A stretch of DNA of 64,000 nucleotides, taken from Limnohabitans sp. Jir72 (GTDB taxonomy: Bacteria; Pseudomonadota; Gammaproteobacteria; Burkholderiales; Burkholderiaceae_C). The stretch covers positions 1 to 64,000 of the forward strand of contig NZ_NESC01000002.1 of assembly GCF_003063575.1 (NCBI RefSeq), given 5' to 3'. Within the stretch, counting starts at the first letter, position 1. The number at the start of each line of letters is the position of its first letter. The notes under the pieces were generated by a model. That model was not told where the DNA came from. It saw only the letters and a list, made by a program, of their open reading frames with translations, and made no database searches. Shown piece after piece: positions 1-8,262 of the stretch. The position numbers and the translations under genes are program-made.

Positions 1-164
1 TCATCCCTTTGCAGCGCCTTGACTTGGTAGTAAAACGTGCTGCGAGGCAGCTCGGCCACCTGGAGCAAAGTGGCCAAGGGGTGATGCTGCCTTAGTTCGA
101 TCAGGGCTTTCGCTTTGTCTGCGCAGCCTGCTGCTTGGCTCGAACTAAGGCATCCAACTTTTTT
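1..164 (-). CDS. IS3-family transposase OrfB, N-terminal part (off the left edge)
   Basis: In the -1 frame relative to orfA the minus strand reads ADKAKALIELRQHHPLATLL and then VAELPRSTFYYQVKAL, the typical start of IS150/IS3 OrfB before its DDE integrase domain. The catalytic domain is outside the window. Expression is expected by ribosomal frameshifting within orfA: the heptamer A-AAA-AAG (164 to 158 on the minus strand) follows codon CTA, and slipping back one base there enters this frame without a stop. No separate start codon is needed. Whether the element is intact cannot be judged from this fragment. Confidence 0.8.
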
Positions 165-631
165 AGATAAGCCACCTCCGCTCGCAAGTACTCATTTTCG
201 CGTTGCAGCTCTTGCAACGTTTTGTCCTGCACGGGCTGCTCGCTAGAGGGCGTAGTGGGTTCGGGAGGTTTCATCGGTTTTGGGCGCCCTCGGGGCTTGG
301 GAGCTAATGCTGTGATACCGCCCTCATGGTACTTGCGCTCCCAATCCGAGACAACTCCAGTGCCCCCGCGCAGATCAAACAAGTGAATGGTCTGGTTAAA
401 CGAAAGCTCTTCGCGCCACATGTGCTCTAGGACACGCAGCTTAAATTCAGCGCTGTAATGACTGGACTTCTTGGTTAGCCCACTATCGCCGTTTTGAAGA
501 AAGGCGCCCACCCAATGCCGTATCTGTCCATCATTGACTCCGTACTTGGCAGAAAGCTTTGTGTAGCCACCCCCACCGGCTAAGTAATCTTGAACAACAG
601 ATTTTTTAAATTTCTCGTCGTACTTCGTCAT
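101..631 (-). CDS. IS3-family transposase OrfA (helix-turn-helix protein)
   Basis: Small DNA-binding subunit of an IS3-type transposase. It has two Tnp-type helix-turn-helix segments in its first ~110 residues, a basic/proline-rich linker (GRPKPMKPPEP), and a C-terminal leucine-zipper-like helix (LQELQRENEYLRAEVAYLKK) used for multimerisation. The ATG at 631 (MTKYDEKFKK) is preferred to the longer TTG-initiated reading, which would begin inside the terminal repeat. The zipper ends at the A AAA AAG slippery heptamer that feeds translation into OrfB. Length, about 176 residues, is normal for the group. Confidence 0.85.
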   Translation of the reverse strand: MTKYDEKFKKSVVQDYLAGGGGYTKLSAKYGVNDGQIRHWVGAFLQNGDSGLTKKSSHYSAEFKLRVLEHMWREELSFNQTIHLFDLRGGTGVVSDWERKYHEGGITALAPKPRGRPKPMKPPEPTTPSSEQPVQDKTLQELQRENEYLRAEVAYLKKLDALVRAKQQAAQTKRKP

Positions 632-655
632 GAAAAACACCCCAAAGGTTGGATT

Positions 656-682
656 GGTGTCCAACTTTTGGGGTGCAGTTCA
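656..682. repeat. IS3-family terminal inverted repeat (one end)
   Basis: Read on the minus strand from 682 the sequence begins TGAACTGCACCCCAAAAGTT, a common terminal repeat of IS3/IS150-like elements. It lies immediately upstream of orfA. The exact outer base is an inference because the partner repeat is outside the window. Confidence 0.6.
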
Positions 683-717
683 AAGTTGAGCGGCTTTTTG
701 CATGGGGCACTGAAGGA

Positions 718-1695
718 TCAGTCGGCGTACACACCAGCAGCCTTGATGACAGGGCTCCACTTGGCGATTTCTGCGGCCACAAATTTCTTGTGCTCGGCAG
801 GCTCCATGCGCTTGTCGGTCACCACCACAGCGCCCAAGCCTTCTTGCTTCTTGATGAACTCGGGGTCTTTCAAGGCCGCCTTCAAGGCTGCATTGACCTT
901 GGCTTGCACATCGGCAGGCGTGCCTTTGGGGGCATACAGGCCGTGCCAGATGGTGACTTCAAAACCTTTCAAGCCCGACTCTTGCAAAGTCGGCAGGTCT
1001 TTCAAGGCAGCTGTCGACAAGCGCTTGGACGTGGTCACGGCAAAAGCTTTGACCTTCTTGCCTTCGATCTGGCTGGTGGTGTTGGTGGTTTGATCACACA
1101 TCAGGTCGATCTGGCCGCCGATCAAGTCGGTGATGGCGGGTGCTGTGCCTTTGTAGGGCACCGTGGTCATGTCCACTTGCACGGCGTTCTGGAACAACAA
1201 ACCGCACAGGTGCGACGCAGAGCCCACACCGGCATTGCCCAGGTTGATGTTGCCCTTGTTGGCGTTGATCCAGCCAGCCAACTCTTTGTAGTTGTTGGCG
1301 GGCAATGCAGGCTTGCCGATCAGCGTCATGGGCACGTCGTTGATCATGCCCAGGTATTCGAAATCGGTTTCAACTTTGAAGGGGATGTTGCGCACCAAGG
1401 TAGGCATGGTGGCCATGGCGATGTGGTGCAACAGCAGGGTGTGGCCATCGGCAGGGGCCTTGGCAACTTTGCTGGCACCGATGGAGCCACCGGCACCGGC
1501 GGCGTTGTCCACCAAAATCACAGCGCCGCCAAGAGGCTTGCGCAAGGCCTCGGCCAAGTCACGCGCCACACGGTCTGTGGGGCCGCCGGCCGCGAAAGGC
1601 ACCACGATGGTGATGGGCTTGCTGCCCGGGTAAGTCTGGGCTTGGGCACCCACTGCGGCAACCGCCAATGCGGCCAATGCAAACAATTTTTTCAT
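718..1695 (-). CDS. Bug/TctC-family periplasmic solute receptor
   Basis: Extracytoplasmic binding receptor of the Bug (TctC) family, which captures carboxylates and other small molecules in the periplasm. The ATG at 1695 follows a good AGGAG site. The longer reading from 1710 lacks one. Residues 1-20 form a Sec signal peptide ending AQA. The mature part begins with the family's YPGSKPITIVVPFAAGGPTD loop and continues with AGAGGSIGA and AYAPKGTP-like segments, at the usual length of about 325 residues. It is the last gene of the Liv/CoA-ligase unit. No TctA/TctB membrane genes are nearby, as is usual for the many orphan Bug receptors of this family, so the ligand is unknown. Confidence 0.88.
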   Translation of the reverse strand: MKKLFALAALAVAAVGAQAQTYPGSKPITIVVPFAAGGPTDRVARDLAEALRKPLGGAVILVDNAAGAGGSIGASKVAKAPADGHTLLLHHIAMATMPTLVRNIPFKVETDFEYLGMINDVPMTLIGKPALPANNYKELAGWINANKGNINLGNAGVGSASHLCGLLFQNAVQVDMTTVPYKGTAPAITDLIGGQIDLMCDQTTNTTSQIEGKKVKAFAVTTSKRLSTAALKDLPTLQESGLKGFEVTIWHGLYAPKGTPADVQAKVNAALKAALKDPEFIKKQEGLGAVVVTDKRMEPAEHKKFVAAEIAKWSPVIKAAGVYAD

Positions 1696-1775
1696 GGAGT
1701 CACTCCTCATAAGTACCCCCGAGTGTAGGGCGCACGGATGCCCTCGTACATCGCGGGAATTACGTAGCGGTTTGC

Positions 1776-1792
1776 CCTCGCGGGGCGAGGCA
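1776..1792. other. GC-rich hairpin between the PaaK-like ligase and tctC genes
   Basis: The segment CCCTCGCGGGGCGAGG can form a stem-loop in the 119-bp spacer between the CoA ligase stop and the receptor start. No T-run follows on the minus strand, so it is not a standard intrinsic terminator. It may tune expression of the receptor relative to upstream genes or be a processing site. Only the sequence symmetry is observed. Confidence 0.3.
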
Positions 1793-1814
1793 ACAGGTCA
1801 AACCCTTGCAGGCC

Positions 1815-3071
1815 TCACTGATAGCTGCGGGCGTCTTCGATCACTTTGCCGTCATTCGCCAAGCTGCCTGCCGCCACCAGCTGGACGTCACCGCGCAGCT
1901 TGGTCACATCGCGCACGGCATCGGCAAGACGGGCCTTGAGGGCTTCATCGGCGGTATTGCCCGTTTCAACACGCAAAGCCATCTGGTCGTTGGCCATCTC
2001 GCCAGTCACCACCAACCGCGCCTTGGTCACTTCGGGGAAACGCTTGACGATTTCGGCCACCTGACCGGGGTGCACGAACATGCCACGCACCTTGGTGGTC
2101 TGGTCGGCGCGGCCCATCCAGCCCTTGATGCGTTGGCCGGTGCGGCCCGTGGGGCACTGGCCCGGCAAGATGGCCGACAGGTCACCGGTGCCAAAGCGGA
2201 TCAGCGGGTAATCGGGGTTCAGGCTGGTCACGACCAGCTCGCCCACTTCGCCTTCGGGCACCGGGTCGCCGGTGCCGGGGCGCACGATCTCGACGATCAC
2301 ACCTTCGTCCAGCACCAAGCCTTCGCGGGCCGAGGTTTCATAAGCGATCAGGCCCAAGTCGGCGGTGGCGTAGCACTGGTAAGCGGCCACGCCGCGCTCG
2401 GCCATCCAGTCGCGCAGGCTGGGTGGGAAAGCTTCGCCCGACACCAAGGCCTTGGTCACGCTGGGCAAGGCCACGCCTTGCTCGGCAGCTTTCTCGATGA
2501 TGATTTTCAAAAAGCTGGGGGTGCCGATGTAGCCTGCAGGCTGCAATTCGGCCATGGCACCCACTTGCTGCTCGGTCTGGCCGGTGCCGCCGGGGAACAC
2601 GGTGCAGCCCAATGCGTGCGCGCCGGTTTCCATCATCGAGCCCGCAGGCGTGAAGTGGTAGCTGAAGCTGTTGTGGATCAATTCGCCGGGGCGAAAACCT
2701 GCTGCATACATGGCACGCGCCATGCGCCAGTAATCGCCTCGGGTGCCTTCGGGTTCGTAAATCGTGCCGGGGCTGGCGAACACGCGGGTCATGCCCTTGC
2801 CAAAACCCAGGGCGCTGAAACCACCAAACACATTGCCACCTGCCGCGCGTGACGCTTTTTGGCGCTCCAGCAATTCGTATTTGCGGATCACGGGCAATTG
2901 GGCCAGTGCGGTGCGGCTGTTGACGCTGGCGGCATCCACATCCTTGAGCAACTCGGCAAAGGCGGGCGCATGGGCTTTGGCGTGGGCGACCTGGGCAGGC
3001 AAAGCGGCCATCAGGGCGGCTTCGCGGACTTGCGGGAGGCGCGTTTCCAAGGCATCAAAGTGCTGGGGCAT
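1815..3071 (-). CDS. Phenylacetate-CoA-ligase-like adenylate-forming enzyme
   Basis: Member of the PaaK branch of AMP-forming CoA ligases, which activate an aromatic or other carboxylic acid to its CoA ester. The ATG at 3071 (MPQHFDALETRLP) is the natural start. The longer reading overlaps livF. Visible marks are the P-loop-like SPGTIYEPEGTRGDYWR (about residues 100-116), CYATADLGLIAYET and a FGTGDLSAILPG segment near the hinge, with a C-terminal domain after RIKGWMGRADQTTKVRGMFV. At 418 residues it is the usual length. It follows livF after about 50 bp, so transport and CoA activation of one substrate are probably coupled. The true substrate cannot be read from sequence. Confidence 0.82.
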   Translation of the reverse strand: MPQHFDALETRLPQVREAALMAALPAQVAHAKAHAPAFAELLKDVDAASVNSRTALAQLPVIRKYELLERQKASRAAGGNVFGGFSALGFGKGMTRVFASPGTIYEPEGTRGDYWRMARAMYAAGFRPGELIHNSFSYHFTPAGSMMETGAHALGCTVFPGGTGQTEQQVGAMAELQPAGYIGTPSFLKIIIEKAAEQGVALPSVTKALVSGEAFPPSLRDWMAERGVAAYQCYATADLGLIAYETSAREGLVLDEGVIVEIVRPGTGDPVPEGEVGELVVTSLNPDYPLIRFGTGDLSAILPGQCPTGRTGQRIKGWMGRADQTTKVRGMFVHPGQVAEIVKRFPEVTKARLVVTGEMANDQMALRVETGNTADEALKARLADAVRDVTKLRGDVQLVAAGSLANDGKVIEDARSYQ

Positions 3072-3120
3072 GGGTTTCTTTCGGGGGGTACGGCAATGAG
3101 AAAGGAGAGAGGTCAGCGCC

Positions 3121-3930
3121 TCAAGCCAACCAGCGCTTGCGGCGCTTGTAGCTCTTGACGTCCTTGAAGCTCTTGCGCTCGCCACCGCCCACACCCAGGT
3201 AGAACTCTTTCACGTCCTCGTTGGTGCGCAGGTCTTCGGCAGCACCGTCCATCACCACGCGGCCGGACTCCATGATGTAGCCATAGTCGGCGTACTTGAG
3301 CGCCATGTTGGTGTTTTGCTCGGCGATCAGGAAGGTGACTTTTTCCTTCTCGTTCAAATCTTTGACGATGTTGAACACTTCTTCGACGATCTGCGGTGCC
3401 AGACCCATCGAGGGCTCGTCCAGCAAGACCATGTTGGGGTTGGACATCAGGGCGCGGCCAATCGCGCACATCTGCTGCTCACCGCCGGAGGTGTAGGCCG
3501 CTTGCGAGGTGCGGCGGGTTTTGAGGCGCGGGAAATAGTTGTAGACCTTTTCGAGGTTGGCCGCGATCTCGCCCTTGTCGGTGCGGGTGTAGCTGCCTGT
3601 CATCAGGTTTTCTTCGATGGTCAGGTGGGCAAAGCAGTGCCGCCCTTCCATGACCTGCACCACACCTCGGTTGACCAGATCGGCGGGCGACAGATTCTCG
3701 ATGCGCTCGCCACGCAGCTCGATGGAGCCCTTGGTGACTTCTCCTCGCTCGCCCTTGAGCAAGTTGGAGATGGCCCGCAGCGTGGTGGTCTTGCCTGCGC
3801 CATTGCCGCCGAGCAATGCCACGATGCCGCGCTCGGGCACCTGCAGGGACACGCCCTTGAGCACCAAGATGACGTGGTTGTAAATGACTTCGATGCCATT
3901 GACGTTGAGGATGATGTTGGAATCGTTCAT
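3121..3930 (-). CDS. livF: Branched-chain amino acid-type ABC transporter ATPase LivF
   Basis: One of the two ATP-binding subunits of a HAAT/Liv-type importer; it drives uptake on the cytoplasmic face. It shows Walker A GGNGAGKTTT, a signature loop read as TSGGEQQM (usually LSGGE), Walker B VLLDEPSMGL and the switch-histidine neighbourhood LIAEQNTN, with a LivF-type length of about 269 residues. The ATG at 3930 (MNDSNIIL) is chosen over the TTG-initiated reading at 3969. The unusual C-terminal extension rich in Lys/Arg/Ser (ERKSFKDVKSYKRRKRW) is typical of this subgroup next to CoA ligases. Its partners livG, livH, livM and the binding protein lie upstream on the same strand. Confidence 0.92.
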   Translation of the reverse strand: MNDSNIILNVNGIEVIYNHVILVLKGVSLQVPERGIVALLGGNGAGKTTTLRAISNLLKGERGEVTKGSIELRGERIENLSPADLVNRGVVQVMEGRHCFAHLTIEENLMTGSYTRTDKGEIAANLEKVYNYFPRLKTRRTSQAAYTSGGEQQMCAIGRALMSNPNMVLLDEPSMGLAPQIVEEVFNIVKDLNEKEKVTFLIAEQNTNMALKYADYGYIMESGRVVMDGAAEDLRTNEDVKEFYLGVGGGERKSFKDVKSYKRRKRWLA

Positions 3931-4037
3931 GGGTGGCCTGTTTGAATCAACCGAAAGAGCAGCGCTCAAGCTGATCTTTCGGTTGATGGCTCACGCACCA
4001 GCGCGAGCCATCAACTTCAGTCACTTAGCCAGGTCGA

Positions 4038-5369
4038 TCAAGACTGGCAATCCGCAGGGGCGCGGCGTGTCATCTTCTTGTCGGCCAGGTACTTGTCAGC
4101 GCCTTGTTTGACCATGGGCTTCAAGATCTGCTCGTCGGCCTGAATGAAGTCCGATGTGAAGTTCCACTTGCTGCCGTCCCAGGTCTGCACGCGGGCTGCG
4201 GTCGAACCCATGTGGTCAGCGCACGATGTCGACAGGGGCTGCATGATGCCGGTGAAACCCATGGCGTCCAGACGCTTTTGGTCCAGTGCCAGGTTCTCCA
4301 GGCCCCAGCGCACTTGCTCGCCGGTCATGACTTTGCCTTTGCCAAAGCGCTCTTGCGCGCGGCGCACAGCTTCGACGCTGAGCATCGAAATGATCACACC
4401 ACGGGTGTACAGCACTTGGCCGACTTCGTCCTTGGGACCTGTGCCCTGGCTTTTGCCATGCACATGCTTGAGGATTTCCTGAATGACTTTGGGCTGTGTG
4501 CCCGAAGTGTTCAGCGCCAATGCGTTGTAGCCCTTGGCACCTTCGCCAACGTCTTTGACATCAGGCTCGGCACCAGCCCACCACACGCCATACATCTTGT
4601 CGCGGGGGTAGCCCGTGGCTTGTGCTTCTTTCAAAGCGGTGGAGTTCATCACACCCCAGCCCCACAGCAACACGTAGTCAGGGCGGCTTTGGCGCACTTG
4701 CAACCAGGCCGATTTTTGTTCCACGCCGGGCGCGGTCACAGGGATCAGCTGCAGGTCAAAACCGTGCATCTTGGCGCGTTCTTGCAGCAAAGGGATTGGC
4801 TCTTTGCCAAACGGGGAGTCGTGGTACACCAGCGCAATTTTCTTGCCCTTGAGTTTGTCCAGACCACCTTCTTTTTTGCCCAGGTGTTGCACCAAGATGT
4901 CAGCACCTGTCCAGTAGCTGCCCATCAAGGGGAAGTTCCACTTGAAGGCTTGGCCGTCTTGCGCGATCGACAAGCCGTAGCCCAGGGTGACCAGCGCGAC
5001 TTTGTCGGCTGGGGCTTTTTCGGTCAGCGCGAAGGTGATGCCTGTGGCTTGCGGATCGAACAGCGTCACACCAGGGCGGCCTTTCAGGCGCTCATAGCAC
5101 TCCACGCCGCGGTCGGTGGCATAGCCGGTCTCGCACTCTTCAAAAGTGATCTTCACGCCATTGATGCCGCCATCGCGGGCATTGATCAGCTTGAGGTAGT
5201 CCTGCTTGCCGTTGGCCCATGGAATGCCGTTGGGGGCATAAGGACCGGTGCGGTAAGACAACAAGGGGAAAAACTGTTCCTTGGCTTGCGCCTGAACGGA
5301 CGTCGCCAGCAGCGACGATGCAGCGGTTGCCACAGCGGCCACGGCCAAAATCAAATCACGCATTTTCAT
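4038..5369 (-). CDS. Liv-type ABC transporter substrate-binding protein
   Basis: Periplasmic type I binding protein (Peripla_BP_6 class) of the Liv-type importer encoded around it. The first ~28 residues form a Sec signal peptide (AVAAVATAASSLLATSVQAQA). The rest has the two-lobed pattern, including ARDGGINGVKITFEE, typical of amide/amino acid receptors. At 443 residues it is longer than LivK/LivJ, as in binding proteins linked to aromatic or urea-like ligands. The start at 5369 has a strong AAGGAGA site. It lies between livM and livF, in the same transcription direction. The ligand is unknown; the neighbouring CoA ligases argue for a carboxylic acid rather than leucine. Confidence 0.9.
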   Translation of the reverse strand: MKMRDLILAVAAVATAASSLLATSVQAQAKEQFFPLLSYRTGPYAPNGIPWANGKQDYLKLINARDGGINGVKITFEECETGYATDRGVECYERLKGRPGVTLFDPQATGITFALTEKAPADKVALVTLGYGLSIAQDGQAFKWNFPLMGSYWTGADILVQHLGKKEGGLDKLKGKKIALVYHDSPFGKEPIPLLQERAKMHGFDLQLIPVTAPGVEQKSAWLQVRQSRPDYVLLWGWGVMNSTALKEAQATGYPRDKMYGVWWAGAEPDVKDVGEGAKGYNALALNTSGTQPKVIQEILKHVHGKSQGTGPKDEVGQVLYTRGVIISMLSVEAVRRAQERFGKGKVMTGEQVRWGLENLALDQKRLDAMGFTGIMQPLSTSCADHMGSTAARVQTWDGSKWNFTSDFIQADEQILKPMVKQGADKYLADKKMTRRAPADCQS

Positions 5370-5432
5370 GCTTGTCTCCTTTGAAAATTAACACTCAACT
5401 CACACACAAAAAACCAGAAACGATCCACCACA

Positions 5433-6509
5433 TCAATGGGGGAAAGGCCACAAACGCAGCTTCTGCTTGGCAATCGACCACAGCTTGGCCAGGCCATGCG
5501 GCTCCACGATCAGGAACCACACGATCAGGCCACCAAAGATCATCAGCTCGGCATGCGAGACGCCCGCTGTTGAAATTTCAAACCCCACCAAACCCGCCAG
5601 CCCAGGCAGGATTTGGCTCAGTGCGATTGGCAACAAGGTGATAAAGGCCGCGCCCAAAAAGCCACCCAAGATGGAGCCCAGGCCGCCGATGATCACCATG
5701 AACAAGAGACGGAATGAGATGTCCACGGAGAAAGCCGCTGGCTCCCAGGCACCCAGGTAAACAAAGGCCCACAGACCACCGGCCACGCCCACGATGAAGG
5801 AGCTCACCGCAAAGGCGCTCAGCTTGGCGTACATGGGGCGGATACCGATCACGGCAGCGGCCACGTCCATGTCACGAATGGCCATCCACTCGCGGCCTAC
5901 GGCACTGCGCACCAGGTTCTTGGCCAGCAGGGCAATCACCACCAGCACACCCAGACACAACCAATATTTGCTCAAGGCGCTGTCAATGGGCAGGCCGAAG
6001 ACTTGCAGTTCAGACACCGACACCGAGCCCGAAGGCGAATCGTTGGTCAGCCACTTGATGCGCAAGAACATCCAGTCGCTGAAGAACTGCGCGGCCAATG
6101 TGGCCACCGCCAGATAAAGGCCTTTAACACGCAAACTTGGCAAGCCAAACAAAATGCCAAACGCGGTGGCGCACAAGCCCCCCAGAATCAAAGCCGGAAT
6201 CAAAGGCAAGCCAGGCAAGCGCACAAAGAAGTTGTAGGCGCCATAAGCCCCTACCGCCATGAAGGCACCTGAGCCCAACGAGATCTGGCCGCAATAGCCG
6301 ACCAAGATGTTCACGCCCAGCGCAGCCAAAGACATGATGAGGAAGGGGATCAGGATCGCGCGGAAAAAGTAATCCGATGCCAGCATAGGCACCACCGCCA
6401 CGGCAAACACCAACAGCAGCGCCATGACGATCCGGTCTTGCCGAATCGGCAAGATTTGCTGGTCTGCCCGGTAGGTGGTTTTGAATTGACCGTTTTCTCT
6501 GTAAAACAT
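5433..6509 (-). CDS. livM: Liv-type ABC transporter permease LivM
   Basis: Integral membrane permease of the importer. It is strongly hydrophobic with roughly ten helices. The LivM hallmark region NILVGYCGQISLGSGAFMAVG is near residue 65, and the cytoplasmic coupling loop (REWMAIRDMDVAAAVIGI) that contacts the ATPases lies in the middle. Its 358 residues match the family. The ATG at 6509 follows AAGGGA and lies only 9 bp after the livH stop, so the two permeases are translationally close. It pairs with LivH to form the membrane channel. Confidence 0.92.
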   Translation of the reverse strand: MFYRENGQFKTTYRADQQILPIRQDRIVMALLLVFAVAVVPMLASDYFFRAILIPFLIMSLAALGVNILVGYCGQISLGSGAFMAVGAYGAYNFFVRLPGLPLIPALILGGLCATAFGILFGLPSLRVKGLYLAVATLAAQFFSDWMFLRIKWLTNDSPSGSVSVSELQVFGLPIDSALSKYWLCLGVLVVIALLAKNLVRSAVGREWMAIRDMDVAAAVIGIRPMYAKLSAFAVSSFIVGVAGGLWAFVYLGAWEPAAFSVDISFRLLFMVIIGGLGSILGGFLGAAFITLLPIALSQILPGLAGLVGFEISTAGVSHAELMIFGGLIVWFLIVEPHGLAKLWSIAKQKLRLWPFPH

Positions 6510-6518
6510 ATTTTTCCC

Positions 6519-7448
6519 TTACACGCGGTCGATGATCTTTTCACCAAACAGACCCTGCGGACGGATCAGCAAGAAGCCCAGCGCCAGCACATAGGCAAAC
6601 CAGATTTCAATACCCCCCCCCACAAAACCGCCCAAATACACCTCGGACAACTTCTCACCCACACCGATGATCAAGCCACCGATGATGGCACCCGGCACCG
6701 AAGTCAAGCCACCCAAAATAACGACCGGCAACGCACGCAAAGCCACTGTGGCCAGCGAGAACTGCACGCCCAACTTGCTCCCCCAGATCATGCCGGCCAC
6801 CAAGGCCACGATGCCTGCCACACACCAGACAATCATCCAGATGCGGTTGAGCGGTATGCCAATCGATTGCGCTGCCTGGTGGTCATCCGCCACAGCACGC
6901 AAAGCACGACCGGTGGCGGTCTTCTGAAAGAAGATGCTTAGCATAGTGACCAAGGCCGCTGCAATCAATGCCGCGTAGAAGTCTTCTTTGTTCACAAGCA
7001 CACCACCTTCGAAGAAGTTGTCCAAAATGAACACCGGGTCCTTGGGCATGCCAATGTCGATCTTGTAGATACTGCTTCCAAACAAGGTTTGACCCAAGCC
7101 TTCCAGGAAATACGCGATCCCCAAAGTGGCCATCAACAAGGTGGCACCTTCCTGGTTCACCAAATGGCGAAGCACCAGATATTCAACCGCCCAAGCCACC
7201 ACAAACATCACCACCGCCGCCATGGCGAATGCCAGCACGTTGGCCATCCACAAGTTGTCGACGCCCGTCCACTGCGGGATCCATTCGGAGAACCGTGCCA
7301 TAGACAAAGCGCCAAACAGCACCATGGCGCCCTGCGCAAAGTTGAACACGCCAGAGGCTTTGAAAATGAGCACAAAGCCCAAAGCCACCAGCGAATACAA
7401 CATGCCCGCCATCAGGCCACCTAACAAAGTTTCAAGAAAAAATGCCAT
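6519..7448 (-). CDS. livH: Liv-type ABC transporter permease LivH
   Basis: Second permease subunit of the importer. After the start at 7448 (MAFFLETLLGG, preceded by AAAGGA) it reads LMAGMLYSLVALGFVLIFKA, the characteristic first helices of LivH, and later carries the coupling-helix region TGRALRAVADDHQAAQSIGI. About 309 residues and seven to eight membrane segments fit the family. The apparent N-terminal extension back to 7505 overlaps livG and is rejected as a start. It lies directly downstream of livG and upstream of livM. Confidence 0.92.
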   Translation of the reverse strand: MAFFLETLLGGLMAGMLYSLVALGFVLIFKASGVFNFAQGAMVLFGALSMARFSEWIPQWTGVDNLWMANVLAFAMAAVVMFVVAWAVEYLVLRHLVNQEGATLLMATLGIAYFLEGLGQTLFGSSIYKIDIGMPKDPVFILDNFFEGGVLVNKEDFYAALIAAALVTMLSIFFQKTATGRALRAVADDHQAAQSIGIPLNRIWMIVWCVAGIVALVAGMIWGSKLGVQFSLATVALRALPVVILGGLTSVPGAIIGGLIIGVGEKLSEVYLGGFVGGGIEIWFAYVLALGFLLIRPQGLFGEKIIDRV

Positions 7449-7479
7449 CTTCAATTCCTTTCGCGCATGCTGTTGGCGG

Positions 7480-8262
7480 TCAATGCGAAGTGCCCAAATA
7501 GGCACGGATCACATCTTCGTTGTTGCGCACTTCTTCGGGTTCGCCGTCGCCGATTTTCTTGCCGTAATCGAGCACGACCACGCGGTCCGAAATGTCCATC
7601 ACCACGCCCATGTCGTGTTCAATCAGCACAATGGTCGAGCCAAATTCGTCGTTCACATCCAAGATGAAGCGGCACATGTCCTGTTTTTCTTCCAGATTCA
7701 TACCGGCCATGGGTTCGTCAAGCAGCAGCACTTGCGGCTCCATGGCCAGGGCGCGGCCCAAGTCCACGCGCTTTTGCAAACCGTAAGGCAGCTGGCCCAC
7801 CGGGGTCTTGCGAAAAGCCTGAATTTCCAGAAAGTCAATGATGTGTTCGACCTTCTCGCGGTGCTCTTCTTCTTCACGCTGAGCGGGCCCCACACGCAAG
7901 GCCTGCATCAAGAGGTTGCTCTTGATCTTGAGGTTGCGGCCGGTCATGATGTTGTCGATCACGCTCATGCCTTTGAACAAGGCCAGGTTCTGAAACGTAC
8001 GGCCAATGCCCATCTCGGCCACTTGGCGGCTGTTCATGTGGTCAAACTTCTGACCACGGAAAGTGATCGAGCCATCCTGCGGTGTGTACACACCGTTGAT
8101 GCAGTTGAGCATCGAGCTTTTGCCTGCACCGTTGGGGCCAATGATCGAGCGGATCTCGTGCTCTTTGACGTTGAAGGAAATGTCGGTCAGCGCCTTCACG
8201 CCGCCGAATCTCAGGCTGATGTTCTGGACGTCGAGGATGACATCGCCAATGACCTTGCTCAT
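7480..8262 (-). CDS. livG: Branched-chain amino acid-type ABC transporter ATPase LivG
   Basis: ATP-binding subunit paired with LivF. Visible motifs are the LivG-type start LRFGGVKALTDISF, Walker A GPNGAGKSSMLN, a divergent signature region (GLQKRVDLGRALAMEPQ), Walker B VLLLDEPMAGMN and switch segment VLIEHDMGVVM. It has 260 residues, normal for LivG. The signature reads PYGLQKRVDLGRAL in place of LSYGQQR; this variant is frequent in the LivG set located with acyl-CoA synthetases. Its ATG overlaps the stop of the upstream synthetase by ATGA (8259-8262), indicating translational coupling. Confidence 0.92.
   Translation of the reverse strand: MSKVIGDVILDVQNISLRFGGVKALTDISFNVKEHEIRSIIGPNGAGKSSMLNCINGVYTPQDGSITFRGQKFDHMNSRQVAEMGIGRTFQNLALFKGMSVIDNIMTGRNLKIKSNLLMQALRVGPAQREEEEHREKVEHIIDFLEIQAFRKTPVGQLPYGLQKRVDLGRALAMEPQVLLLDEPMAGMNLEEKQDMCRFILDVNDEFGSTIVLIEHDMGVVMDISDRVVVLDYGKKIGDGEPEEVRNNEDVIRAYLGTSH

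Larger units (their letters stand above)
1..682 (-). mobile_element. IS3-family insertion sequence, truncated by the window edge
   Basis: The element carries an orfA/orfB pair on the minus strand, read in overlapping frames as in IS3-family (IS150-like) elements. Its upstream end lies at about 682, just past orfA, where an IS3-type terminal sequence rich in CCCCAAAAGTTGGAC is seen. The other end and most of orfB lie outside the window, so target-site duplications cannot be checked. It sits 35 bp beyond the stop codon of the tctC-like gene and so does not disrupt it. Confidence 0.85.
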
